Shown: positions 52,182 to 60,206 of the stretch, one piece after another | Numbering within the stretch: the stretch's first letter is position 1 | Layout: the number at the start of each line of letters is the position of its first letter | IMG/VR virus record: IMGVR_UViG_3300034108_001154 | Span: 62,001 to 126,000 of that record | Strand: one strand, 5' to 3' | DNA: 64,000 nucleotides | From: a virus | Notes under the pieces: generated by a model | What the model was told of the DNA's origin: nothing | What the model saw: the letters and a program-made list of their open reading frames with translations, nothing else | Database searches by the model: none | Position numbers and translations under genes: made by a program

Positions 52182-52642
52182 TACTAATATCACATAGGGG
52201 AAATTTAGAAGGTAAATTAACGGATGTTGAAAATAGACCTGATTATATAGATGAAGCACTTAATGCTGGATATGATGTTGAAATTGATGTGTGGATGATA
52301 GAAGGTGTTCTTTTATTAGGACATGATGAACCACAATATGGAATCTCACAACACTGGTTAAACGAAAGACATTCTAAGTTGTGGATACATTGTAAAAATG
52401 TAGAAGCAATAGAGTGGTTTAATATGATTGGTGGATTCAATTACTTTTGGCATGAAGAAGATACAATGACATTAACATCACATGGTTATATGTGGGTGTA
52501 TCCAGGAAAACAACCTGTTAAAAATAGTATTGCAGTAATGCCTGAAATTCATAATGATGATATTTCAGAATGTAAAGGAGTTTGTTCGGATTATATAAAA
52601 AATTACAAAGATGAAAAAAGTAGTAGCGGGGATTTGTATTAA
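52172..52642 (+). CDS. Glycerophosphodiester phosphodiesterase-like protein
   Basis: The 156-residue protein has ILISHRGNL (the HRG motif), VEIDVWMI and LLLGHDEPQYG, the metal and catalytic positions of GDPD enzymes. It is shorter than usual (about 250). It may cut a glycerol-phosphate linkage in a teichoic-acid-like or lipid substrate. It overlaps the NUDIX gene by 32 bases. Confidence 0.68.
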   Translation: MEMILISHRGNLEGKLTDVENRPDYIDEALNAGYDVEIDVWMIEGVLLLGHDEPQYGISQHWLNERHSKLWIHCKNVEAIEWFNMIGGFNYFWHEEDTMTLTSHGYMWVYPGKQPVKNSIAVMPEIHNDDISECKGVCSDYIKNYKDEKSSSGDLY

Positions 52643-52997
52643 GTATATTGATAACACACCATATGTGTTATTAGGATTGAAACCTGATGGGCATTGGGAA
52701 TTTCCTGGTGGAAAGGTGGAAGTTGGTGAAATTGATAAACAAGCTCTTGAAAGGGAGTGGATAGAGGAATTAGATGCAATTGTTAAAGTTGGTGAATTTT
52801 ATACCAGCGTACAAGAACATCCATATGATGTTTGGTTCTATAATGTAGAACTTACCAAAGATGATAATGATGGTAGTGGAGCAAAAGCAAAAGAACATAT
52901 TGATGTAACTTGGTTTGATATTTCTAATTTGGATTCAATTCCAATGGCATCTACAAACTATATAGTTGCTAACTTATTAATGCAAGATTATTTATAA
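52611..52997 (+). CDS. NUDIX hydrolase
   Basis: The 128-residue protein has GGKVEVGEIDKQALEREW followed by IEELD, the NUDIX box, except that the Gly after EE-x is Asp. Such enzymes clean up oxidised nucleotides or split nucleotide sugars. The metal-binding glutamates are intact. Confidence 0.82.
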   Translation: MKKVVAGICIKYIDNTPYVLLGLKPDGHWEFPGGKVEVGEIDKQALEREWIEELDAIVKVGEFYTSVQEHPYDVWFYNVELTKDDNDGSGAKAKEHIDVTWFDISNLDSIPMASTNYIVANLLMQDYL

Positions 52998-53317
52998 TGA
53001 AAGTAGATAAATTAAATGATTTTTTTAAAGGATGGGTAGTTGGAAACTTCAACCCATCTCTTTTCAAAACGAACGATTTTGAGGTAGCTGTTAAGGAATA
53101 TAAAACAGGGGATTATGAAGTAGCCCATTATCACAAAGTTGCAACTGAAATAACAATTATAACACAAGGATTGGTTCGTATGAATGGTACTGTTTATACA
53201 AAGGGTGATGTAATTACAATCGAACCCGGTGAATCTACTGATTTTAAAGTTTTAGATAATACAACAACAACAGTTATTAAATTCCCTTGTGTAGAGGGTG
53301 ATAAATATTTACTATGA
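52997..53317 (+). CDS. Cupin-domain protein
   Basis: The 106-residue protein has GDYEVAHYHKVATE then ITIITQG, an intact first cupin motif (two His, Glu, Gly). The second motif is partly kept, with its His replaced. Single-domain cupins often act on sugars or bind metal. It is coupled by one-base overlap to its upstream neighbour and by a four-base overlap to the downstream gene, in the second sugar cluster. Confidence 0.78.
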   Translation: MKVDKLNDFFKGWVVGNFNPSLFKTNDFEVAVKEYKTGDYEVAHYHKVATEITIITQGLVRMNGTVYTKGDVITIEPGESTDFKVLDNTTTTVIKFPCVEGDKYLL

Positions 53318-54807
53318 TAAATTACGTTTACATAAAAATACCAGCATCCGATTTTGGGTTATTTGAAAATTTATTTCATGGCAAAAGAGCCAATGAATAC
53401 AAAATACATTCAGCAGGACATAGTTGGAACTATCCTACTAAAATAAAAGGTTGGCAAGATTGGGATTACCCACAACAAACACCTAATATATTTAGAGATG
53501 TAGCTACATTTAAGTTAAGTCCAAATGATGTATTTATTACAACTATTAGAAATCCATTTAATATTTTGGTAGATTATTATAAAGAAAACTGGGCTAATCT
53601 AAAGACTCATTATAATCTAGCTGATATAAATTCAGTTGATGATTTCCAAAAATTTGTGGATATCTATCTAAATAAATCTATTGTATTTCATGCACCCGCA
53701 TTTCGTAACTCAATGTTTTCACAATTAAAGGATATCAATGGTAATTGGTTATTTGATGATAATAGTATTATAATAAGGAGTGAATATATTAATGAGGATT
53801 TAGCTAAATTCTCAGAAACAATAAATTTACCAATATCGCTTGAATTCACACAACCAAAGGTTGATAACGTTATAACATATAGAGATGACCAAATTGAGAG
53901 ATTAACAAAATTATGGAAATCTGACTTGGATTATTTCGGATATTCATTTAATAAATCAGAAATGAACACAAAAAAACAAACTAACAGTTTACATAAGCCA
54001 AAGATAGCATTGTGTTTCTCTGGTGAAATAAGAGATTTAGATAGAACTAAGGAGTATTGGGGTGAATTGATTAAGAAGTATGACATTGATGTATATGGTT
54101 CATTCTGGGACACTTATAATACTGAATGTGGTGATACTATTGAAAACTTTCATAGGATATACAATGTTAAGAAGGTGGAGGTTGAAAATTATAATTCATT
54201 TAATGAATCTACCTTATCTATTCTAAGAATTGGTATTGAACCACCAACTTCATTATTGTATTTTTTAAGAGATTCCTGTGTGAACTTTGGTACAATGAGT
54301 ATGTGGTACAAAATTTGGAGAGCAAATTTATTAACAAAGGATTTGGGTATTGATTATGATATTGTAATAAGAGCTAGAACTGATACTTATTTTGATGATA
54401 ATTTAGATATATCCATTAATGATATGTTAAATTTACCACATGGTAGGGTTAGGTTAAATAATCACGATAAATCGGAGGGTATATCGGACCTATTTGCATA
54501 TGGTTCACCAAAGATGATGGATTATTATTCAACGTGCTATTTTTTCATAATGAATTATTTAACTGAAGGGTATTATTTGGTTCCACATGAGCATATGTTG
54601 CATATTCATATGAACAAAATAAACGTTCCAATTAGATTTATGGTTAATAACATAACAATCACAAGAACATCCAGAGGAACTGAGGATGAAGTATATTGTA
54701 ATGGTGTTGATATAAATGAAGAGATTTTACAATCGGATTTTATGGAACTGGAACCACAAAAAGATTTATTCTACAAAGCAAATATTAAAGAAAAATTCAA
54801 AATATGA
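53314..54807 (+). CDS. Sulfotransferase-like domain fused to WavE-like domain
   Basis: The 497-residue protein has an N-terminal half with VFITTIRNPFNILVDYY and a later LTKLWKSDLDYFGYSF, as in sulfotransferases, and a C-terminal half from PKIALCFSGEIRDL with DIVIRARTDTYFD, similar to the protein at 34220. A canonical 5'-PSB PAPS loop was not obvious. It may decorate a glycan. The fusion is seen, the activity is inferred. Confidence 0.58.
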   Translation: MINYVYIKIPASDFGLFENLFHGKRANEYKIHSAGHSWNYPTKIKGWQDWDYPQQTPNIFRDVATFKLSPNDVFITTIRNPFNILVDYYKENWANLKTHYNLADINSVDDFQKFVDIYLNKSIVFHAPAFRNSMFSQLKDINGNWLFDDNSIIIRSEYINEDLAKFSETINLPISLEFTQPKVDNVITYRDDQIERLTKLWKSDLDYFGYSFNKSEMNTKKQTNSLHKPKIALCFSGEIRDLDRTKEYWGELIKKYDIDVYGSFWDTYNTECGDTIENFHRIYNVKKVEVENYNSFNESTLSILRIGIEPPTSLLYFLRDSCVNFGTMSMWYKIWRANLLTKDLGIDYDIVIRARTDTYFDDNLDISINDMLNLPHGRVRLNNHDKSEGISDLFAYGSPKMMDYYSTCYFFIMNYLTEGYYLVPHEHMLHIHMNKINVPIRFMVNNITITRTSRGTEDEVYCNGVDINEEILQSDFMELEPQKDLFYKANIKEKFKI

Positions 54808-55490
54808 AAAAGTTTATTTTTATAACCATTTCCGTAGTATTACTACCAATATTTGGATATTCTCAAACCAAATTGGACTCACTTGATTTTGATAAGTACA
54901 TACATTCAATTACAGGTAGGTTTTCAACTAAATACCATTCAACCATTGATACCACCAGAGGTGATGTATTAGTAAGGACTGTAGAGTATGATACACATGA
55001 TGAAGCGACTCTAATCTATACTCAGCAAGGTGAACTAATTGAGGGTAAGTACTATCCATATAGACAACGTATATACGCAATATACCAAATTGATGATTAT
55101 TACATTGGTTTAAACATATTCTCAATACCAAATGAAGTTGATTTTTGGAATGTACTAACTGATACCAAAGTTGCGTCTGGTAAGTTTAATTTAGATGATA
55201 TAACATTTAAAGTTGATACCAACAAACTAAAGGCACTTGCCATCTATGACCTACCATATAAAGTGGGGTGTGATATAAAGATATACAAAGATAACTTAGG
55301 GGCATTTAGAGGTAGTACCAATGAATCGGATTGTAAAGGCTCATTTAAGGGAGCAACCTACACTACAACTGAGTTTGTAATATACCAACACGAAGTTATT
55401 AGTTGGGAGAGGGGTTGGGATGATTCTGGAACTCAAATATGGGGGCCAAAAACAGGTCCATATATCTACTCAAAAGTTGCAAATCACTAA
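54804..55490 (+). CDS. Secreted protein of unknown function
   Basis: The 228-residue protein has a signal peptide (about 1-21) ending FGYSQ, of Bacteroidetes type. The mature part is beta-rich with aromatic residues and two cysteines, and no enzyme motif. It overlaps the sulfotransferase-like gene by four bases. Confidence 0.65.
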   Translation: MKKFIFITISVVLLPIFGYSQTKLDSLDFDKYIHSITGRFSTKYHSTIDTTRGDVLVRTVEYDTHDEATLIYTQQGELIEGKYYPYRQRIYAIYQIDDYYIGLNIFSIPNEVDFWNVLTDTKVASGKFNLDDITFKVDTNKLKALAIYDLPYKVGCDIKIYKDNLGAFRGSTNESDCKGSFKGATYTTTEFVIYQHEVISWERGWDDSGTQIWGPKTGPYIYSKVANH

Positions 55491-55537
55491 TTTTTCAAAT
55501 ATCTTATATTTAAACCCATATAAATAAAAACATTATT

Positions 55538-55696
55538 ATGGATATAAGTGAAAGAATTCAAGATATTATTGATGGTTTAGAGGAGGCAATATCATATGAA
55601 GAGTGGAAACAGGTAGAGGATGCTAGAAAAGAGTTATTATTTCTATTAGCAGACTTAGATTCAGATTTTCCATCTACATTTGAGGAAGATTTTTAA
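55538..55696 (+). CDS. Small acidic hypothetical protein
   Basis: A 52-residue frame, helical and very acidic (MDISERIQDIIDGLEEAISY). A TTATATTTAA sequence, two changes from the class-2 motif, lies about 25 bases upstream. The stop codon lies inside a 16-base direct repeat. Confidence 0.5.
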   Translation: MDISERIQDIIDGLEEAISYEEWKQVEDARKELLFLLADLDSDFPSTFEEDF

Positions 55697-55721
55697 GAAA
55701 ATCGTAAGATTTTTAAGAAAA
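55686..55721 (+). repeat. 16-base direct repeat before a promoter
   Basis: AAGATTTTTAAGAAAA occurs at 55686-55701 and again at 55706-55721, separated by TCGT, just before the -33 box at 55724. It could bind a regulator of the module downstream. Confidence 0.6.
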
Positions 55722-55723
55722 CC

Positions 55724-55755
55724 CTTGTTTATATCAAATATTATTCGTATATTAG
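55724..55755 (+). promoter_or_regulatory. Promoter with ATCA element, twin of 58511
   Basis: CTTG (55724-55727), 20 bases with ATCA at positions 6-9, TATATTAG (55748-55755). From the -33 box through the following ACAGGTAATTGAGAGAGT it is nearly identical to the promoter of the AAA+ gene. Confidence 0.8.
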
Positions 55756-55794
55756 ACAGGTAATTGAGAGAGTAATTAATCAAACCCCTAATAT

Positions 55795-55935
55795 ATGAAA
55801 CCAAAAAACACCCTTCCAACCCACAGACGATTGTTAATCGAGTCGATGGAACTACTTTTTAGTGGTAAAAAAACCAAAGCTAAAAAGACACTAAAACAAG
55901 CCAAATTAGAGATTGATAAATTTTATCAAAAATAA
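55795..55935 (+). CDS. Very small basic protein
   Basis: A 46-residue frame begins MKPKNTLPTHRRLLIESM and is rich in Lys. Its start is preceded by CAAACCCCTAA, a variant of the shared pre-start element. It is the first gene of the VWA/AAA+ module and may regulate it or bind nucleic acid. Confidence 0.5.
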   Translation: MKPKNTLPTHRRLLIESMELLFSGKKTKAKKTLKQAKLEIDKFYQK

Positions 55936-55946
55936 CTTCAATTTTA

Positions 55947-55978
55947 TTTGGATATCTCAGGTATTTGTCGTATATTTG
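55947..55978 (+). promoter_or_regulatory. Promoter for the VWA gene, CTCA element
   Basis: TTTG (55947-55950), 20 bases with CTCA at positions 6-9, TATATTTG (55971-55978). The downstream AGTATAAGATT matches the leader of the gene at 58260. Confidence 0.85.
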
Positions 55979-56019
55979 AGTATAAGATTAAGAGATAAAT
56001 TAATTAAAACCCTAAAAAT

Positions 56020-58137
56020 ATGAGTAAATTTAAAAAGTACGGAAATTCTTCTTATTGGTTAAAGGACTGGGAAGATGATGACATCATTGTTAATCAAATG
56101 AATGATGTGGAACGTAAATCACATGACCTTTACAAATTAGCCGCTTCTAAACGAGCTATCTCCAACTTCGTTAATATCGTTACCAACGATTCAATTCCTG
56201 TTAAATTTAGTACACGTGGTGATTCCTATACCGATGGTAAGACTGTGGTAATTGGTTCACAAATCGTAGACCCTAAGGATTTTGATGTGGCTGTTGGATT
56301 AGCATTGCACGAAGGTTCTCACATTAAACTTTCAGATTTTAAAACATTAGGTGATATTTACAATTTGGTTCCATCTCATATTAAAGATGGGGCAATCAAA
56401 AAAGGTATTACTAATCCAATTTCAACTATCAAAGATATTTGGAATGTGGTTGAGGACCGTAGAATTGATTACTACGTTTTTACCTCCGCTCCGGGTTATA
56501 GAGATTACTATCGTTCAATGTACGATAAATACTTTAATGACCCATTAATTGATAAGGGATTAACTTCAGATGAATATACTGAATCAACAATTGATTCTTA
56601 TATGTTCCGAATCATTAACATTCACAACAAAAATACAAACCTTAACGCTTTACCGGGTTTCACCGAAATCTATAAAACAATTGGTTTAGGTACTATTAAC
56701 CGATTGAAATCTACCTTAGATACATTTAATGTGGCTATGGAAGTTTTTCAAATTATTCTAAATAACTTACCATCATTATCTGATGGTGAAGGTGAGGGTA
56801 CTGGTGGACAGGGTGATTCTGAAGAAAATCAAAATCAAAATGGAAATGGTAATGGTAGTTCAAATGAATCACGTGAAATGAGTGATTCTGAATTTGATGA
56901 TTTAATGGATTCATTGGATGGTTCATCTCCAATGACGGGTGATATGGATAGTAAACCAACTGGTGGTTCTTCTATGGAAATTGAAATGCCTGAAGGTGTT
57001 GAGCGTGGTGAAGCAACTGAATCAACTGAAGGTGGTAAGGAATCAAATAAATTAACTCTTAGTGATAACCAAAAAAACCTCCTTAAAAAGAAAATTCAAA
57101 AGCAGAAAGAGTTTATGAGAGGTGAAATTCGTAAAAAATCTATCACTCGAACTGAAGCAAATAATGTTAACGCAATTGAGGAAAGTGGTTCAGAAATTAC
57201 TTCAGTTGGTGCTGGTGTTAATGATGGTTGGGGTAACTCTCGAAAGGGTACAACTTGTATAGTAGTTAAGAAACTTACCAAATCATTATTTGAAAATCAA
57301 ATGTTCCCAATGACTGATAACAATTGGTACAAACCTGAAGAGACTGGATTGATTAAAATGCATTATGAGACTGAAGTTCAAAATGGAATTCGAATTGGAA
57401 CTATATTAGGAAAGAAACTTCAGGTTAGAGGTGAGGACCGTTCTACGGTGTTCAATCGCCAAAAGAATGGTAGTATTGATAAACGAATGATTTCATCATT
57501 AGGATTTGGTAATGAAAATGTGTTCCAATATATGGAAACCGATTCTTACAAAAAAGCTAACCTACATATCTCAATTGATGCTAGTGGTTCAATGGGTGGT
57601 TCTAAATGGGTTAATACCTTAACCAATGTGGTTGCACTTTGTAAAGCAGTTGATATGATTCAAAACCTATCAATTCAGGTTTCATTCAGAACTACACATG
57701 GTAATTCACCATATGTGGTTATGGCTTACGATTCTCGTATTGATAAGTTCTCAAAGGTAAAACAAATGTTTCCGGCACTTAGAGCTGGTGGTACTACTCC
57801 TGAGGGATTATGTTTTGAGGCAATTATGAAGAATTTCTTAGGTTCTAATAACGATATGGATTCTTACTTCCTAAACATCTCAGATGGTGAACCTTACTTT
57901 GAAGGTGGTTCTTTCCGATATAGTGGTGAACCGGCATTCGAACACACTCGTAAAATGGTTAAACAAATCGAAGGAATGGGAATTAAAACTCTTTCTTACT
58001 TTGTAGATGAGTGGTCAAATACAACCGAACCATCTCGAGGATTTAAGAAGATGTATGGTAAGGGAGCTAAGAAAATCGATGTAACAAATGTGGCTCAAAT
58101 AACTAAAACAATAAATGAGTTGTTCTTAACAAAATAA
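56020..58137 (+). CDS. Metallopeptidase-like VWA protein (CobT-like)
   Basis: The 705-residue protein has an N-terminal domain with LHEGSHIKLSD (HExxH at 97-101) and NVVEDRRIDYY, the third-ligand type motif seen in VWA-linked metallopeptidases. Residues 250-345 are low complexity. A VWA domain follows with DASGS (520-524, MIDAS). It resembles CobT/DUF2201-type proteins that work with MoxR/CobS ATPases, present at 58590. It may remodel or cleave a target complex; substrate unknown. Confidence 0.75.
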   Translation: MSKFKKYGNSSYWLKDWEDDDIIVNQMNDVERKSHDLYKLAASKRAISNFVNIVTNDSIPVKFSTRGDSYTDGKTVVIGSQIVDPKDFDVAVGLALHEGSHIKLSDFKTLGDIYNLVPSHIKDGAIKKGITNPISTIKDIWNVVEDRRIDYYVFTSAPGYRDYYRSMYDKYFNDPLIDKGLTSDEYTESTIDSYMFRIINIHNKNTNLNALPGFTEIYKTIGLGTINRLKSTLDTFNVAMEVFQIILNNLPSLSDGEGEGTGGQGDSEENQNQNGNGNGSSNESREMSDSEFDDLMDSLDGSSPMTGDMDSKPTGGSSMEIEMPEGVERGEATESTEGGKESNKLTLSDNQKNLLKKKIQKQKEFMRGEIRKKSITRTEANNVNAIEESGSEITSVGAGVNDGWGNSRKGTTCIVVKKLTKSLFENQMFPMTDNNWYKPEETGLIKMHYETEVQNGIRIGTILGKKLQVRGEDRSTVFNRQKNGSIDKRMISSLGFGNENVFQYMETDSYKKANLHISIDASGSMGGSKWVNTLTNVVALCKAVDMIQNLSIQVSFRTTHGNSPYVVMAYDSRIDKFSKVKQMFPALRAGGTTPEGLCFEAIMKNFLGSNNDMDSYFLNISDGEPYFEGGSFRYSGEPAFEHTRKMVKQIEGMGIKTLSYFVDEWSNTTEPSRGFKKMYGKGAKKIDVTNVAQITKTINELFLTK

Positions 58138-58172
58138 TTCAAATTGTTAATAACTTTATTGAAAATAATTAG

Positions 58173-58211
58173 AAAAAGGCTTGTTTATCTCAAGTCTTTT
58201 TTGTATATTTG
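58173..58211 (+). promoter_or_regulatory. Terminator overlapping a promoter (CTCA element)
   Basis: AAAAAGGCTTG (58173-58183) pairs with CAAGTCTTTTT (58191-58201), one G-T pair, and ends in T residues. CTTG (58180-58183), 20 bases with CTCA at positions 6-9, and TATATTTG (58204-58211) form a promoter in the same DNA. Confidence 0.75.
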
Positions 58212-58259
58212 AGTATAAGATTGATAGATAGATTAAATCACTTAAAAAACCCCTAAATT

Positions 58260-58484
58260 ATGGCTAAAAGTAAAAAAACGATTGAAGTTAGTACTATGTT
58301 GGATTGGGCTAATGAACAACTAAAACGAACCGATGAGTTCGCTACAGTGGCATTTAAGGCTGGCATTGCCACCACCATTGAAAGAATCCTATTCAATACC
58401 AATAATTACAAAGGATTTGGGTTTATAGACAACGCAGATTCGGATACTGGTACATTAGGTTATTATAGTCGATTTTATTATTAA
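58260..58484 (+). CDS. Small protein between VWA and AAA+ genes
   Basis: The 74-residue protein has no motif I recognise. Its leader shares the AGTATAAGATT and AAACCCCTAAA elements with the VWA gene, so it is probably part of the same regulon. It could be an adaptor for the ATPase. Confidence 0.55.
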   Translation: MAKSKKTIEVSTMLDWANEQLKRTDEFATVAFKAGIATTIERILFNTNNYKGFGFIDNADSDTGTLGYYSRFYY

Positions 58485-58510
58485 AAAAAGCAAAAATAAT
58501 TGGCAAAAAG

Positions 58511-58542
58511 CTTGTTTATATCAGAAATTGTTCGTATATTAG
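58511..58542 (+). promoter_or_regulatory. Promoter for the AAA+ gene, twin of 55724
   Basis: CTTG (58511-58514), 20 bases with ATCA at positions 6-9, TATATTAG (58535-58542), then ACAGGTAATTGAGAGAGT as at 55755. Confidence 0.8.
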
Positions 58543-58589
58543 ACAGGTAATTGAGAGAGTAATTAATTAAAACCCTAAAATAAATAAAA

Positions 58590-59798
58590 ATGAAAGATTT
58601 AAAAATTGGATTCGTAGGAAATGAGGTTTACAAAGTAGAAGCTTTTGGTAACTCATTTAAGTTAATTGACACTAAAGGTCAAAAAGTTGGTACAATGGGT
58701 ATCGGAACCGGTACTCGTAAAGATGCATTTGAGCAGGGATTGGCTCTTCAGGCATTCGTTCAAAAGAATGGTAAGAAGGTTTTCCGAAAAGTGGGAATGG
58801 AAGTTTATAATAACTTAGTTTCCCCAATGAATACCGATAATGGTGGTGTTCAATTTGAAGATAAAGGTGACCATAACGCAATCAAAGATTTCATTCACAA
58901 TAGTTCAATTGATTTGAAACCAATTGAATTGGTGATGACACCTCTAAAGTGGAAATACTTAGTTCGTTCAGCTGTTAGAGCTAAAAACATTATGATGACT
59001 GGACCTGCTGGTTGTGGTAAAACAATGGCAGCTAAAGCATTGGTTAAAGCACTTGACCGACCTGATTTCTACTTCAACTTAGGAGCAACGCAAGACCCTC
59101 GTGCTACTTTGATTGGTAATACTCACTTTGATAAAAACAAAGGAACTTTCTTCGCTGAATCGGCATTCGTTAAAGCAATTAAAACTCCAAACGCTGTGAT
59201 TCTATTAGATGAGTTGAGTAGAGCTCACCCTGATGCTTGGAACATTTTGATGACCGTTTTAGATGGTGGACAACGTTACTTACGTTTGGATGAGGCTGAA
59301 GGTTCACCAATTGTTAAAGTGGCTGAAGGTGTTACCTTTATCGCTACCGCTAACATAGGTTCTGAATATACTTCGACTAGGGTAATCGATAGGGCTATCT
59401 TAGACCGTTTCGTAACTATCGAAATGGATGTTCTAAATGATGAGCAGGAATTTGGATTGTTAAAGTTTATGTTCCCTGAGGTTAATGATTATGATTTGAA
59501 AGCAATCGCTGAAATCGCTCACCACACTCGAACTCAATCGATGAGTGATTCTGGTAAAGTTACCGCTATGGTATCGACGAGAGCTAGTGTTGAAATGGCT
59601 GGATTAATTTATGATGGATTCGATTTATTCGAATCAGCTGAAATTTCAATCTTCCCATTCTTCTCTAATGATGGTGGTGTAGATTCTGAAAGAACTTATG
59701 TGAAACAACTGGTTCAAAAATATGTTAAAGATACATCAGCAGAAGCTCTTTTTACCGAACAAAAAGAAGAGTTAGTAGATGAAATCCCAATGTTCTAA
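58590..59798 (+). CDS. MoxR/CobS-like AAA+ ATPase
   Basis: The 402-residue protein has an N-terminal extra domain (about 1-110), Walker A GPAGCGKT (138-145), Walker B VILLDELSRAH, and a sensor region FIATANIGSEYTSTRVID, typical of MoxR/CobS ATPases. CobS genes are known in T4-like cyanophages. Paired with the VWA protein at 56020, it probably acts as a chaperone-like remodelling machine. Confidence 0.82.
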   Translation: MKDLKIGFVGNEVYKVEAFGNSFKLIDTKGQKVGTMGIGTGTRKDAFEQGLALQAFVQKNGKKVFRKVGMEVYNNLVSPMNTDNGGVQFEDKGDHNAIKDFIHNSSIDLKPIELVMTPLKWKYLVRSAVRAKNIMMTGPAGCGKTMAAKALVKALDRPDFYFNLGATQDPRATLIGNTHFDKNKGTFFAESAFVKAIKTPNAVILLDELSRAHPDAWNILMTVLDGGQRYLRLDEAEGSPIVKVAEGVTFIATANIGSEYTSTRVIDRAILDRFVTIEMDVLNDEQEFGLLKFMFPEVNDYDLKAIAEIAHHTRTQSMSDSGKVTAMVSTRASVEMAGLIYDGFDLFESAEISIFPFFSNDGGVDSERTYVKQLVQKYVKDTSAEALFTEQKEELVDEIPMF

Positions 59799-59816
59799 GG
59801 TTAATCAATTATAAAT

Positions 59817-59846
59817 GAGATGGGGGGTAATACCCCCCTGAATCTC
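59817..59846 (+). other. Strong GC-rich hairpin
   Basis: GGGGGGT (59822-59828) pairs with ACCCCCC (59832-59838), extended by GAGAT/ATCTC across a small bulge. No T-run follows. It may terminate or stabilise the AAA+ mRNA. Confidence 0.6.
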
Positions 59847-59870
59847 TAAATTCAAAAAAAAAGATTAACT

Positions 59871-60206
59871 ATGAAAATACTCCAAACAATAGATTGGAAA
59901 ATGCGAAAGTTCAATTTAAATATAAAATTACTTAATATATACATCAACGGACCTTATGAACAATGGGGTGTTGAAATTCTGAAAATAACAAAGGGATTGC
60001 ATTCTTATTATTTATTTAAATTTTTATGTTTCTTACCAAATTACACAAACCGATTTAGATTTAGATGGGAGGGTGATTTGTTCTTTTTAAGGAATACTTT
60101 AGCAAAGCAATTGGATGAGTTGCAAGACCACAAAGTATGGTCACCTCGAACATTCAATAAATTCCACAAAATAAAATACAATGTATTAAAATTCATATTA
60201 CGATGA
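59871..60206 (+). CDS. Hypothetical protein
   Basis: The 111-residue protein is basic and rich in aromatic residues (YYLFKFLCFLPNY), with no motif I recognise. It overlaps the ligase gene by four bases (ATGA), so it may be linked to DNA repair. Confidence 0.55.
   Translation: MKILQTIDWKMRKFNLNIKLLNIYINGPYEQWGVEILKITKGLHSYYLFKFLCFLPNYTNRFRFRWEGDLFFLRNTLAKQLDELQDHKVWSPRTFNKFHKIKYNVLKFILR

Noticed and set aside
55535-55935. Module at 55.5-58.6 kb as a toxin-antitoxin pair
   Set aside because: Small genes are present, but their partners are a VWA metallopeptidase-like protein and an AAA+ ATPase, with no toxin motif seen.
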